This document shows positions 24,401-35,300 of a DNA stretch of 64,000 nucleotides, piece after piece (the first letter of the stretch is position 1; each line of letters opens with the position of its first letter). Both the position numbers and the translations under genes were made by a program. This DNA is from Hyaloperonospora brassicae (Eukaryota > Oomycota > Peronosporomycetes > Peronosporales > Peronosporaceae), in assembly GCA_947650285.1 (NCBI GenBank), contig CANTFL010001475.1:372001-436000 (forward strand), written 5' to 3'. Under the pieces are notes generated by a model, which saw only the letters and a program-made list of their open reading frames with translations, was not told where the DNA came from and made no database searches.

Positions 24401-26924
24401 TTGTAGGTATGTAAAAACATTACAGAAGCTTTTGGACAGGGCATAACTAATATCCTGTATTCTTAGCACACCTTACGAGTTCACAAGCTACATAATTGTG
24501 AATTCAACAAGTTATGCTATATAAATACGGAGAATAGGCATGCTTCCTATCACCTTTCATGTTAAAGAGGCTGTATGCATAAGATTTAATGAGTTACTGC
24601 AATCAAATATATTTGATTAATATTGTTTGGGTCTACAGTTGTATATGCGGTAAAATTAAAAATGAGGCACTTATATTGTCTTTAATTTACAAAATAGGTT
24701 GTAAAAGTTCAAGGTTGACCTGCAGGATGGCTGCTATCGGGAGCTCGAGATTCTTTATTCGGCGTGAGTGAACAGAACAATAATATGTCAAAGTTGTTTA
24801 CCGCGTAAGTGTAGGTGTTGACATAGGACTTGTAGTAACGGAGGACTTGCGCTGCTAATTTTCTTTTCTTACTGATTTATTATCTTTGTTTGATCCTACA
24901 CGTTCCCAATCTGGTACGCAGCTGTCTCCCCATCAAGCCAGGTATCTTCCGAACATTTGGGCCGTGTAACATCCTAGCACTATTTCCAACAGTATGTTTC
25001 TGTCTTAGTACTGCACTTGCCAGCGTAAGGGGTCAAGAATAACTGGACAGATGTCCTTACAGCATCAATGCAATCTGAGTCATTCTTTAAGATTCGATAC
25101 AACCAATGTTGACAATGTGTCACCTAGACGATTACAAATGTCTCTTTGTACACAATTCTTTATCCCACAATTGCGTGCTAATGCAAATGTACATTTTTTA
25201 GATGATTTAACACAAATGTTGCGGCATGTCATTCGTATCAATCAGGAAGTCGGCTATGAGTATTTTACGCGTGATGATAATATTTGTGATACATACGGAG
25301 TTTGCGAGATGGCCAAAGATTTTAAATTTTCGATTACGACACTAGATTCTCAGATCTGCGTCATACAAAAAATTAAGTACACAGCAAGACGAAAAATAGG
25401 AAAAAATAACGAAAATACACAGGCTAATAACGACAATATAGTAGTAGACGACAGAGTGTGGGAAATGAAAACATGTTTTTGTATCACAACGTCATTGCTT
25501 ATATATATGCACCAGGTAATTACGAACAAAAATGAACGACACAAGATAATGCATAAATAGCTGCTGTATAACACCGCCTGTTGCATATACTAGTGCGATC
25601 ATGTTTTGATTAACACAGGTATGATCGTACCGGTTTGGAGATGCGCGCCGGCGTGCAATTGTCAGCCAGAATGTATGTTTCTAGAATCAGTAGCTCACGA
25701 CTAGACGATCAGTAATATAGAATATGCTAAGTACTAATGTGCGATGTGGCGATTCCTTATGCGCGACTTGACAATTGGTAATGCGTGATATAACAACTAT
25801 GAATGTTAAGTTGCAAGAATCCAGAAGGCTTTGACCAGCAAGAAGAGATTGCGAACTTGAGCTTAAATTTGTATATCACGTTTTACCTTCTCGGGACAAC
25901 ACTTTTCGACATCAATGAAGCGAATTACACAAAACGTGCTTCACTGTATAAAGAAAGTTTAACTTATTAATTGAATTTACAATAAATAAATGAATGAATA
26001 TCTGTAATGTGAAAAATGTCAAATTGGATATCATCAAAATGTAAAAAGTGCTATATATAGACTGTACCACTAAATTTGCAGATGCCTAGGATCATAAGAG
26101 AAAGTGATAATGCCGTCGATCAATTTGAGAAGTTGCTGTAGCAAATCATACATATAGTACATATTACGATTTAGAGGCGCCTATCAATTCTTTTGTCTCC
26201 ACAAACCCCCAGGTAAACAACATCCTTATAGTTGACGCATCAGTTTTTTTCCCACTGGAAATGAGAGATATATGACGCAAGCCATACACGAATTGTGCTC
26301 GCCGATGAAGCGGCAATGGTAAGATTGCATATCATAATAATGTATCCGTATATTTGATCTCTTGTCTGAACAGACGAAGAGGTCTGAGATGCTGCGCTTG
26401 GTGTACTATATCTTCACTGCAAACCAAAATTTTGCGTCTGTCATCGCAGCATGTACGTCGCAACGCCGACGATACTACCACCACCAGCAAGTTCCCATTG
26501 TTACGACCACAACATTTTATTAAGAGTACGTGTTCTGGAAATGTGCAATGTTTGCACCATTTTCACAATCATCCGCGAGAACACCTGTAGTAGTATTTAA
26601 AATGTGTTTGTCAGCTCTTCACTTTTGTTTCTGCCCTTTTTGATGTAGTTTGCTTAGTCGTCGTCATCTTATACTACCTCAGGTCATACCTTTTTCACCT
26701 AACACAGCATTGTGTACGCGCAATCAGCGCTATTCCATCTCATATATCGGAAGGAATACGCCATGAACAGTGCTACACAAAGTTGCAGTGATAAACCGTA
26801 ATGGTAGACACAAAAGTGTCGTGACTTATCGTGAAGCGAATATTATACTTTTAGATCTGCTAAAGAGTCAATTTATCCTTTTTGTGCAAAACGCTATCGG
26901 CGGATAAATATGATATGTAGAAGT
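21446..26924. other. AT-rich sequence with one unexplained frame
   Basis: Five and a half kilobases with no recognised transposon domain, LTR, TIR or array. Short frames at 21358-22285 and 23163-23429 have no interpretable domain. The longest, 25051-25560, is listed separately. Composition is uniformly AT-rich, as in other decayed repeat zones of the window. Confidence 0.4.
25051..25560 (+). CDS. uncharacterised 169-residue open frame
   Basis: I do not recognise this protein. The frame is unusually long for such AT-rich DNA. It is moderately hydrophilic, with a Lys/Asn-rich stretch at about residues 111-128 and one hydrophobic segment near residues 141-152 (TCFCITTSLLIYM). It has no N-terminal signal peptide and no RxLR, dEER or LFLAK motif, so it does not look like a classical oomycete effector. 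No neighbour suggests a role. It may be a surviving exon of a decayed element or chance; probability of a real gene is low. Confidence 0.2.
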   Translation: MSLQHQCNLSHSLRFDTTNVDNVSPRRLQMSLCTQFFIPQLRANANVHFLDDLTQMLRHVIRINQEVGYEYFTRDDNICDTYGVCEMAKDFKFSITTLDSQICVIQKIKYTARRKIGKNNENTQANNDNIVVDDRVWEMKTCFCITTSLLIYMHQVITNKNERHKIMHK

Positions 26925-27208
26925 GAAGCGTTATCCATCCACCACCCAAACGTTAACCACCCCCCCCCCCCAAATTAATTTTGATTGGCTATAACCCACC
27001 GTTGTGATTGGTCAAAGAGAATGAAACCAACTGTAAGAATTACAACACCCACAAGACACTCACCTTCAAATTGCAACCTTCCCTGTTACAACAACGCTAT
27101 CAAGATGAACACCCTTACCCCCCTTACAATTGGACATGCCTCTCTTGCTGAGGCTCCAGCTGTTGTAAAGTCCCATGCAATATCACAGGGATATGTCGTT
27201 GTTGTCAA
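26925..27208 (+). repeat. MULE left terminal inverted repeat
   Basis: Pairs with the reverse complement of 29223-29504. Includes a run of about 13 C residues at 26960, where the right copy has a shorter G run, and reaches into the transposase coding sequence (ATG at 27104). Confidence 0.85.
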
Positions 27209-29103
27209 GCGTACCAAGAGGGTTGGCAACAGGGAGGAAGGCAATGTTAAGGTGGTATACTACCAGCGCTCACAAACAAACGCTCCTGTTGTGCGCAATG
27301 GCCTAGGCAGGCGTATGAGGCCAATTTGAAGCAGTGGCTGTCCTTTCGAAGCCAACATACGCAATCAAGAGAATTAATCGCTTGTTTAAGGTATAATCGC
27401 TGAGCACAACCATGAGGCGTTTGCGCATCCGTGCGCGCATCCGCAAGGACGCGCTGGCATGCTCACACCAGAACAAAACCGAAGAGTATTGGAGGTTTTA
27501 CGTGCACTTGTTCCAAACAGCCGTATCACCATCTCAATTCAGCAGAATGAAGGTGTTATGCTCACAGGCCAGGATATTCGCAACATCAGGAATAGGGAAC
27601 TGGCCCGGATGCTCAACGGCCGCTCACTAATTTCAGCTCTCCTAGACAGCCTTGGTGATGCTGCCCACCACTTCTCACAGGTTGACAGTGAGCAGAAGCT
27701 CACCCATCTCCTGGTTATATCACCCTGCGCCCGTGAGATCTACCAAAAGTTTTGCGCATGTAAAGTGTGGCTACCGGATGCAACATTCAAGACAAACAAG
27801 TCTGGAATGCCTCTGTATCATTTTGTTGGTGCCACATCATCCCACCAGAGCTTTACCTTTGCATGCTGCTTTATGCAAAGAGAGACAGCTGCAAATTACC
27901 GTTGGGCTGTGCATCACCTTCGAAATTTGTTTGAAGAATACAACCTCCCTACCAACAATGTCACCTTTGTGACTGATCGTGAGCTTGCATTCATGGGTGC
28001 GCTTGATGAAACAATTCCCACTGCCAACATGCTGCTGTGCAGGTGGCACATCAACAAAAATATCCTCGCCAAGCACAAGGCAGGCCTCACAGCAGAAGCA
28101 TGGGAAATTTTTATGAAGGCATGGAATTCTCTTGTTAGTGCTACCATTGTTGAAAGTTACCAAGAACAACCCCAGGTAAAATTTTGTCTTCAATTTCCAA
28201 ATGCTTTTTATTCGTGTTTATTCTAACAGTTGCCACCAAATGCTGAACATCCAGGCAATGCATGAGGGAGAGATCCAAGCGCACGTTTTGCGCTACTGCA
28301 ATGACACCTGGCTGGTGTACAAGGAGAGGTTTGTGTCAGCATTCTTACGCGGGAAAAGCATTATGGTCAAGTCTCAACGTCAAGTGTGGAAAGCGCACAT
28401 GCAGCCCTCAAGAAACGGATCGGGACATCAACAGGTAAGTGGATCTTTCAGTTAAGTCACATGAGGTCCAGGCCGTTGCTGACAGATAAATGTATTTCCA
28501 GGTCACCTACTGGCAGTGGATGGCGCAGTTCGGCTCGCATGTGAAGGCCAGCTGGCTGATATTTTACAGCAAAATGCAGCAGAGCGGGCAATGGTCAACC
28601 TAAGATTGGGACGGCTTTTTTTTGCAGGTGATGGGAAAGATCTCGGTGCATGCACTGCGCGGCGCATACCAGCTACTACATTTGCAGGAGCAAAATGAAG
28701 AGGTCAGATGCAAATGTCTTGGTATTCTTAGATCGACAATGGGGTATCCATACCAACATCAGATACGCTCCCGCAGCCGCAGCCGCCCAATGGTACGGCT
28801 AACTTTCAATGACTTCGATCAGCATTGGTGGTTGGTCCAGCCACCACCGCCAAATGTTGCAGATGTTGTTCTTCCGTCAATGGATATAGCATTGAAGTGA
28901 TTTGCAGATGGCTACGATGATTGTAAGGGTTATCGCAAGCACGTGCTTCTGGAGCGTGTGCTTGCAGTCTCCAATGATGTTGCTGTCTGTAATCCTGTGT
29001 GAGTAGAGACGCGAGGCCGGCCAACAGAGTCAACACGACGCTTGCCTTCCGCTTTGAGCTCGCAAATGCAGCTGCTAATCCTGAACCTCGTCGACGATGA
29101 TGG
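27104..29103 (+). pseudogene. MULE transposase, FAR1-type N-terminus plus MULE DDE domain, disrupted
   Basis: The ATG at 27104 lies in the left TIR and starts a FAR1/WRKY-GCM1-like DNA-binding region (HAISQGYVVVVKR, then EHNHEAFAHP near 27400). A stop or frameshift at 27327-27460 breaks it. From 27459 a 255-codon frame gives the MULE core: first Asp in WLPDATFKT (residue 107), second in FVTDRELAF (residue 173), then the CRWH motif (194-197). A GT-AG intron (28176-28254) joins the core to AMHEGEIQAHVLRYCNDTWL; after a one-base shift VESAHAALKKRIG supplies the probable catalytic Glu. A second intron (about 28435-28500) follows. LRSTMGYP marks the C-terminal region, and an RTRGRP AT-hook-like tail ends near 29100. 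Stops and shifts make it a pseudogene. Confidence 0.85.
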
Positions 29104-29222
29104 ACGGTGTTCCTAGGCAGGGCAAAATTCACGTACATGCCGCACAGTTTAAGATGTAGATTTATAACAAGTAGAAAATCTAGAAGTAGCCAAAGTGTAA
29201 ATTAGACCATGTTTGCACACAT

Positions 29223-29504
29223 TTGACAAGAATGGCATATCCCTGTGATATTGCATGGGCCTCTACAGCAGCTTGAGCCTCAGCAAGAGAGGCATGTCCA
29301 ATTGTGAAGATGGGGGTAAGGGTGTTCATCTTGATAGCGTTGTTGTAACAGGGAAGGTTGCAATTTGAAGGTGAGTGTCTTGTGGGTGTTGAAATTCTTA
29401 CAGTTAGGTTCATTCTCTTTGACCTATCACAACGGTGAATTATAGAGAATCAAAATTAATTTGGGGGGGTGGTTAACGTTTGGGTGGTGGATGGATAACG
29501 CTTC
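29223..29504 (-). repeat. MULE right terminal inverted repeat
   Basis: Mirror copy of 26925-27208. Because the left TIR contains the first codons of the transposase, this copy carries a second, orphan start region on the minus strand (frame 29180-29413). Confidence 0.85.
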
Positions 29505-30248
29505 CCTAAATAGAATCGATTAGTGAAATATGAAGGGGGATCCTCAATTTAAAAGGCGTGGTAGTTTACATCCATTTTTAGTCATTCTTTACTTGATAGT
29601 ATAAATTACATCATTGTAAGAAAAATATTTAATCCTATTTAATAAGCACATTCTAGTATTAATTTTTCTCAACTGTAAAACAATTGATTATAAAAAAAAT
29701 TAAATTCATTTTGTCATCGTTTCTTTAGCAGGATAATCAATCATTCTGTAGAGGCCTCATATATCCGAAAAGACGTCATGGTGCCACAATAGACCTCGAC
29801 TATCCATCGGTTTGTTCAAAACTACAGGCGCGCGTAGACCTCCAATCACATGCCGAGTGTAATGAGCCAACATGTTCGGATGAACACTCGTGCTATATAA
29901 AAGCTGCGTGGGGCGTGTCGGTCGACACACTTTCAGACTACAGGCGACAGAATGGGCGTTTCGTTGCAACGCGAAGTCCAACCGACGCTTAGATTAGCTC
30001 ACACGCACACTGTTTCGAACGACCGCAATGAACTGGTCGGTAGACGTCTTGACAGAAGTACGCCGTCTGCCACTCCAGCAGTATGCTCAGCACCTCTGAC
30101 CTTCCAAACTCTTTGTGTCCAAACAAGTGGGCAAAGTCAGACCATCTCTCCTTTCTTGCACCCAAACCACTTGCCGTGCAGCTGTTTGTGTCCCACATAT
30201 GTGCGTGCCGCTCTGCCATCCCGCGCACATCAAATCCTTGTCTATGTG
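29505..30248. other. intergenic, transition into gene island
   Basis: AT-rich up to about 29760, then GC content rises. A TATATAAAAG tract at about 29893 followed by GTGTCGGTCGACAC resembles core-promoter or LTR sequence but leads to no convincing gene. The plus-strand frame beginning 29952 is mostly antisense to the methyltransferase gene. Confidence 0.4.
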
Positions 30249-31309
30249 CTACGCTTTCGACGAGCTCCCCTCTGCCCCGGGCTTCTCGAGCTTAGCGTGC
30301 AGCCAGACACGATCCATCGTCACTCCTTTCCTTCGATTGCGCAGTCGCACCGTGCAATAGGTGGCCTCCAGAGTGCGAAAGCCTGCTTGCTCGAACAGCT
30401 GCACCAGCGTCTCGCGCGAGAAGAAGTAGGCCAATGTACCGTCGCTGCGGTAGTACAGATTCGGTCCGAGCTTCTTGGCATTGCGGCGCATCGCCAGGTC
30501 GTAGAGGCCGTAGTCGCGAAAGCAGACAATGCCACCAGGTCGCAGCACGGCGTACACTTTTTGCAGCGTGCGGGCGAACGACTCGGGGGGTAAGGCGGAC
30601 AGCACGAAGACCATGAGCACAATGTCAATGGACGCACGTGGCACACCCACGAGCTCTTCCTGCACAATGTCGCACACGAACGCGCGGCAGCGTGCAGCAT
30701 CGTAGTCTGCGTGCTGCTCGAGCATGCGGATCGCGTGTGCACTAAAGTCGCAGACTTGGGCGCGCACGTTGGGGTACGTGGCGAGGATCGGAAAGATCGC
30801 ACTGCCGTAGCCACATCCGAGTTCCAACACGTCCACTGCGTTGCGCTCCGGTGCACAGAGTTCCGGGAACGCCGTCACGAGGTAGTTGCGGGGCCTGTAG
30901 ACTCGGCCTTTGCCATTGAAATAGCGCTACGTCAGACCTCCCGTTGCACTGCACGTGCTCATGTCGGGTCACTGGCACAGAAACCCATTCGCTCATTTGC
31001 CGACTCACTCACTCAGTCGCGCACCACTCTGTCCAGTGCCCCACCTGTCTACCAATTTGACGCACTCGCTCAATACCACTTACCATTGTGTCGCTGGTGG
31101 AAGACGTCCCACTTGTCTCGGGCCTCTTTTGCCAACTGCTGCGTGTCGCAGCGCTCGCGCCCGTCGTCGATCACCGCCACAGCGCTCTCGCTACCACTGT
31201 GTCCCTCCTCCTGTTCCGCCTCTGTCCGTTGGCACTCGTGCGCCAGGTCGGCCCACTCAAAGTCATGCGAGTGCAGCTGCACCCCGTGCGGGCGCATTTG
31301 TTCTGCCAT
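30249..31309 (-). CDS. tRNA (cytidine-32 N3)-methyltransferase, METTL2/6/8 type
   Basis: Two exons on the minus strand: 31309-31084 and 30907-30249, intron 31083-30908 (gtaagt...aag), coding for 294 residues. Family role: SAM-dependent formation of 3-methylcytidine at tRNA position 32. Exon 1 ends WDVFHQRHNG and exon 2 continues RVYRPRNYLVTAFPEL, reproducing the METTL2/Trm140 join (W..F......FF.DR.WL..EFPEL) without gaps. The SAM site is VLELGCGYGSAIFPI, followed by DFSAHAIRML, and by VLMVFVLSALPPESF with LRPGGIVCFRDYGLYD, all typical of this class-I fold. The C-terminus is complete at the family length. An earlier in-frame ATG at 31408 would add 33 residues but would overlap the start of the divergent RRM gene; I prefer 31309. 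The promoter must be shared with that gene. Confidence 0.85.
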
Positions 31310-31356
31310 AGTCAAATGTCGCGGTTCAAATATCACACTGTGCAATCGATCGACAA

Positions 31357-32238
31357 ATGTCCGGCAACGAAACCACTCAGCTGTCGGTGGCGTTGACAAA
31401 AATGACAATAGCGCCGCCGAAGACCGTCAAGTGCGAGTCGAAGGCCGTCAACGCGGCCACTGCCCGTCCGAGCGGCGGCCGACGAGCGCACGCGGTCGTT
31501 GTCACCCGCGTGCCGTCCGCTCTGTGCGCCAGCGAAGACGCCGTGCGACAGCTCTTTGCCGCGTACGGTGCGCTCTCGTCCGTGACGGTGCGTCGATCGC
31601 CGTCTGCTGCAGCGCATGTGCGCCACACAGAACGTGTCGCCGTCGCGCGACTGACTGACAGACGGACTGACAGACTGACTGACAGACGGACTGACAGACT
31701 GACTGACTGACTGACAGACAGACAGACTGACTGACGGACTGACTGACGGACGGACTGACTATCGATCGCCGTGCCGCTCTGCCTGCAGATCCACCACAAC
31801 TTTCTGGATATGGCGCCCGACGGGTTCGTCTTCTTGGACTACGCGGACAAAGCAGCGGCCGAAGCGGCTGTCGCGGCGGTCGACGAACAGCGCGTGGGAG
31901 TCGCAGCCACTTGGGCGGCCAATTGGACAGACGCAGTGCCGCCGTCGGCGCTCGCGCGGATGGACGCGGCGCTGGCACTGGCGCGGGGAGTGCCACACGT
32001 CGAGGAGGACGAAGTCGTGACGGATCTGCTGCTGGGCCGCCAAGAGGTCAACCGGTTCACGCAGAGCCAACAGGAGTGGGCACAGGAGGACGATCTGATT
32101 CTCCAGAGTCTGTCGCAGCACTCGCTCACGAGCTCACAGCCGAAGCAGAAGAAGCAGCAGAAGCAGAAGAGAGACAAGCGGCGGCAAACGGCGGAGAGTG
32201 GTGTTGATGCGAGAGGAGCGAAGAAGACCCGAAGGTGA
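31357..32238 (+). CDS. RNA-binding protein with one RRM domain
   Basis: Two exons, 31357-31587 and 31789-32238, phase-0 intron (gtgcgt...ctgcag), 226 residues. The RRM only becomes complete after splicing: RNP2-like AVVVTRVP (about residues 47-54), helix with EDAVRQLFAAYGALSSVT, then across the junction IHHNFLDM and the RNP1-like strand DGFVFLDY, followed by the Ala-rich second helix. A Gln/Glu-rich region (FTQSQQEWAQEDDLI) and a Lys/Arg/Gln-rich tail (KQKKQQKQKRDKRRQ, ending KKTRR) probably add non-specific RNA or nuclear localisation function. The start could also be the in-frame ATG at 31402. The intron carries a tandem GACT/GACA/GACG repeat. I cannot assign an orthologue; spliceosomal, mRNA-export or ribosome-biogenesis roles are all possible. 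Confidence 0.75.
31650..31760 (+). repeat. GACT/GACA/GACG tandem repeat inside the RRM gene intron
   Basis: About 27 consecutive tetranucleotides of the type GACT, GACA or GACG fill more than half of the 201-bp intron. On the minus strand they read as a Ser-Val-Ser-Gln-Ser-Val repeat, which explains the long but meaningless antisense frames here. Confidence 0.9.
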
Positions 32239-32388
32239 GAGCGCAGCGGCAGGATGCTCGTTGTCACTGCGTGTAGTGTACATAACGAGGCGCTCGTGGC
32301 ACACGGAAATGGCAATCTTCCATCGGTGTGGGCACAGCACAACGTCACTCGTGTCACTGCCTCGATCCATCCACAATGGCTGCTCTCT
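32239..32388. other. short convergent intergenic region
   Basis: 150 bp between the stop codons of the RRM gene (+) and the GON4L-like gene (-). It must contain both 3' ends. No structured terminator is recognised. Confidence 0.5.
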
Positions 32389-35300
32389 TCAGCGCAGTTC
32401 GCTTGATCGGCACATGCACACGGTCTGACTGCAGCTCGGACATACTTCTAGTCTCACCTTCTTGCTCGGAGGAGTGCTGCTACAGATCGGGTCACACACA
32501 TTGGCACGTGAAGCTGTAGTTGCCACGTTTCGATCGCAGCCACACTCGTGCGGCGTTTGTCCAGTCCTCGATATCTCAGCTGCAGCTTTCTTGTCGTCAT
32601 CTACGAAGAGCTGCGTGGGACTCGAGAACAAGTCAGCGACCTCAACGGCTTCGTCGTAGGATCCGTCTTCCGCGCGACTAGCGTTGTCATCGTCGGCGTC
32701 GCTAGCCGTGAGTGCAGTACCAGCTGCCGGTGCAGGTTCTTCGATGCTTGCTCGAAAATGGCTCTTGCTTGTCCGGTTGCTGCTGAGAGGTGCGACCAAC
32801 GTTGACGCCACTTTTCGCTTCGGGCGGTCGGCGCAACCCGTATGTGAGCTCGTGGCCGACAGAGAAGCGGTCTTATTGATGCTCTTGCCCACAATACGTT
32901 GCTCCAGCGCGGCGAGAGCACGTCCTATGCGTTCATTACCTGGGCGGCCCAAGTTCTGCAGACGAAGCGGGTGTCTGATGCGCGTGTGAGAAGCACCACT
33001 TACTACGCCATACGCGCTCTGCAGACCGGGAGGATCACTCATCGAAGACGACAGTGGAGACCAACAAGGGCCTTCGTTCGGGGAGTCAGCATCGGTAACA
33101 GATCGGTCGTCCACGCCGGACGCTAAATCATCATACTGGTCAAGCGCGTATGTGCTGGTTTCGCGATCGCCATTCGCATCCGTATCGTCGTCCGCGTCCG
33201 TGAACTCCATCTGCTCGAAGTCAGACCCACTCTCTTCGCTGTCGGACGACAGCAACTCGTCACGCTCGTAGTCACTATCATCGTCGTCCTCCTCGCTATC
33301 CTTCTGCAGAATGTACGCATCCATCTCGACATTCGCTTGAGAAAGTCTCGTGCCTGTCGGTGGAGTGACAACTGCATCAGATGGCATCGCAGTCCACATG
33401 AACTCTCGCGTCTGTACCGTGCCAAGTGCTTCTGGCTGACCGCTCACGCAGACATGCTGTGACTCGGGTTGCAGCGCTTGGTCATCCACGTCACTAGCGC
33501 TGAGTTGGTTCCTCAGCATACTATCGTTCGTCTCATTGTCTTCGTCCATGAAGGAGGGCCAGTTGTGTTCGCAGGTTCCATTGAGCAGTGTCGCGGGACT
33601 GATGAACGACCATGACGAGAAAAATAGCGCGGGGTGCAAATTTTTGGATCTGCAGGAAATCGAGCTGGACCCAGTCTTCTGAGTACCTGTAACAAGCGAA
33701 GATGCACCCAGGGTGGCTTCCTTGCCGACAGATGCGGACACGAGCGCATTTCGTCTTCCTTGACCAGGCCGGTCCAGCTGTACCGCAGTTTCCGGCTTTG
33801 CCCTTTCCGCCTTCCCGTGCTGGTGCAACATTCGAGCTCGTAGCTTGTCCTCCAGCAGTTCCTTCATCGCAACCACGAGATCGAGCGAATCGTCAGCAGG
33901 CACTGCAAGCTTCATGTCAGCCAGGTCCAGACGAAACTTTGTCACCAGCCGTTCCCAGCGCTTCCGAATTTCGAGACGACTGCGATGAGGGAGATAGCTT
34001 TTTGAGAGTCGAGAAAAGGGATACTTCTCCCCGTGCAACTCAACGAGTCCACGCGCGATCCGGAGATCCTCTTCTAGTAGCCAGCTATTGTTGTGGTGCT
34101 GCGGACCAGTCCTTGAGTGAAGCGCTTTGACAGCGTTCATTCCTGTCTTCGGGCTGATCAAGTACTTGTAGCGATGTCGGAGATTCTGTGTCGTTTTACT
34201 CGGGAGAAAGTGTCTTCGAATTTGATCCCACGAAGTCGCTTGCGTACCAAACCGCTTAGCACCATGTGCTAGCAAAGCGTCCTCTGTCATTGAGTACCCT
34301 TTCTTGCTTTTTCGTCGCTTCTTCGCCGATAACAAATGTGTGTCCAGCTGGAGCATCTGCTCCTGAACGGCACGGTCGCGCTCTTCTAGCGAGCAGCCTC
34401 GAGCAAAGCCAGCCGAAAGCTCGTCTACCGTTTGCGACCCAACGAGCTCGAACATCGAGGGGTGGGCTACCGCCGCATGTGCTGCAGTCAGCGACCTGGT
34501 TACACGCCGCGAGACTAGCATACTTCCCGTGGGGTTAGCGTTTCCACCGTTTTCTTCCACGCTAGACAACTCACCGGGGCACGGAATGTCATTGTAGCCA
34601 CCAACATCGGTATCCGCAGCACGCGTCGAAGCAACACCTGCACTACTTCTCGTCCCGGGGTTCAGCTTCGACAACAGTGCGTTCTTATATGCAAGCGCCT
34701 TCTCTCCTCGTGCCTGCAATTCCTCAATCATCGCACGACATTCTGCTAGCTCAGGTCGCGCCGGCTGACTCGCCAAGAGATGGTAGCTCTGAAGCAGCAA
34801 CTGTAAGTGCTTGTGCATCTGCGAAGCCAGTTGGATGCACTGAGTGCGAGACACAGTGACGGATCGACCTTGCTGCACTGCCGGTATCGTGACTGGCGTG
34901 CTGTTAGTCTTCGGCCCCGGTTCGGCTGCAGCCATGATACCCTTTCTTCCACCTTCACATCTCGTCCCGCAATGATACCTCCTCTCGTTCTGATTGTCCA
35001 CAGCCAGCGTAGCTCCGACCACCTCATTGTCTCCCTTTGGCTCTATTGTGACAGCTGGTGACGCAGCCAACGACGTCATGCGCGTCGAGTCCAGCAGTAG
35101 GTCCGTGAGCTCCTTCTTGGAGATCCCTTGGCGCGCGTCGTCGTCCTCCTGGTCGTCGTCTTCGTCCCCCTCAGGTCGATACTCCTCGTCCTCTTCGTCG
35201 AGAAACGACAGATCCATTTGCTCATTGGGCAGCAGCGTCGTCAGGAACCGCTGGTACTCCCGATCGTCTTCGCTGCTGTCGACAAGTGCCTGCGATACAA

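Larger units (their letters stand above)
26925..29504 (+). mobile_element. MULE (Mutator-like) DNA transposon with long TIRs
   Basis: A 2580-bp element with terminal inverted repeats of about 283 bp (26925-27208 and 29223-29504), both starting GAAGCGTTATCCATCC. Between them a Mutator-type transposase gene runs left to right. A clear 8-10-bp target duplication is not visible at these borders. The transposase frame is interrupted, so this copy is probably non-autonomous now, although the TIRs are still about 90% alike by eye. Confidence 0.9.

Noticed and set aside
29952..30593. Plus-strand 213-codon frame at the 3' side of the methyltransferase
   Set aside because: Overlaps exon 2 antisense; no family resemblance and no promoter or splice support.
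30711..31658. Plus-strand 315-codon frame
   Set aside because: Antisense to the methyltransferase exons and then out of frame over the RRM gene; Arg/Cys/Ser-rich with no domain.
31377..31996. Minus-strand Ser-Val-Gln repeat proteins (SVSQSV repeats)
   Set aside because: They are translations of the GACT-type intron repeat of the RRM gene and have no start or end consistent with a gene.
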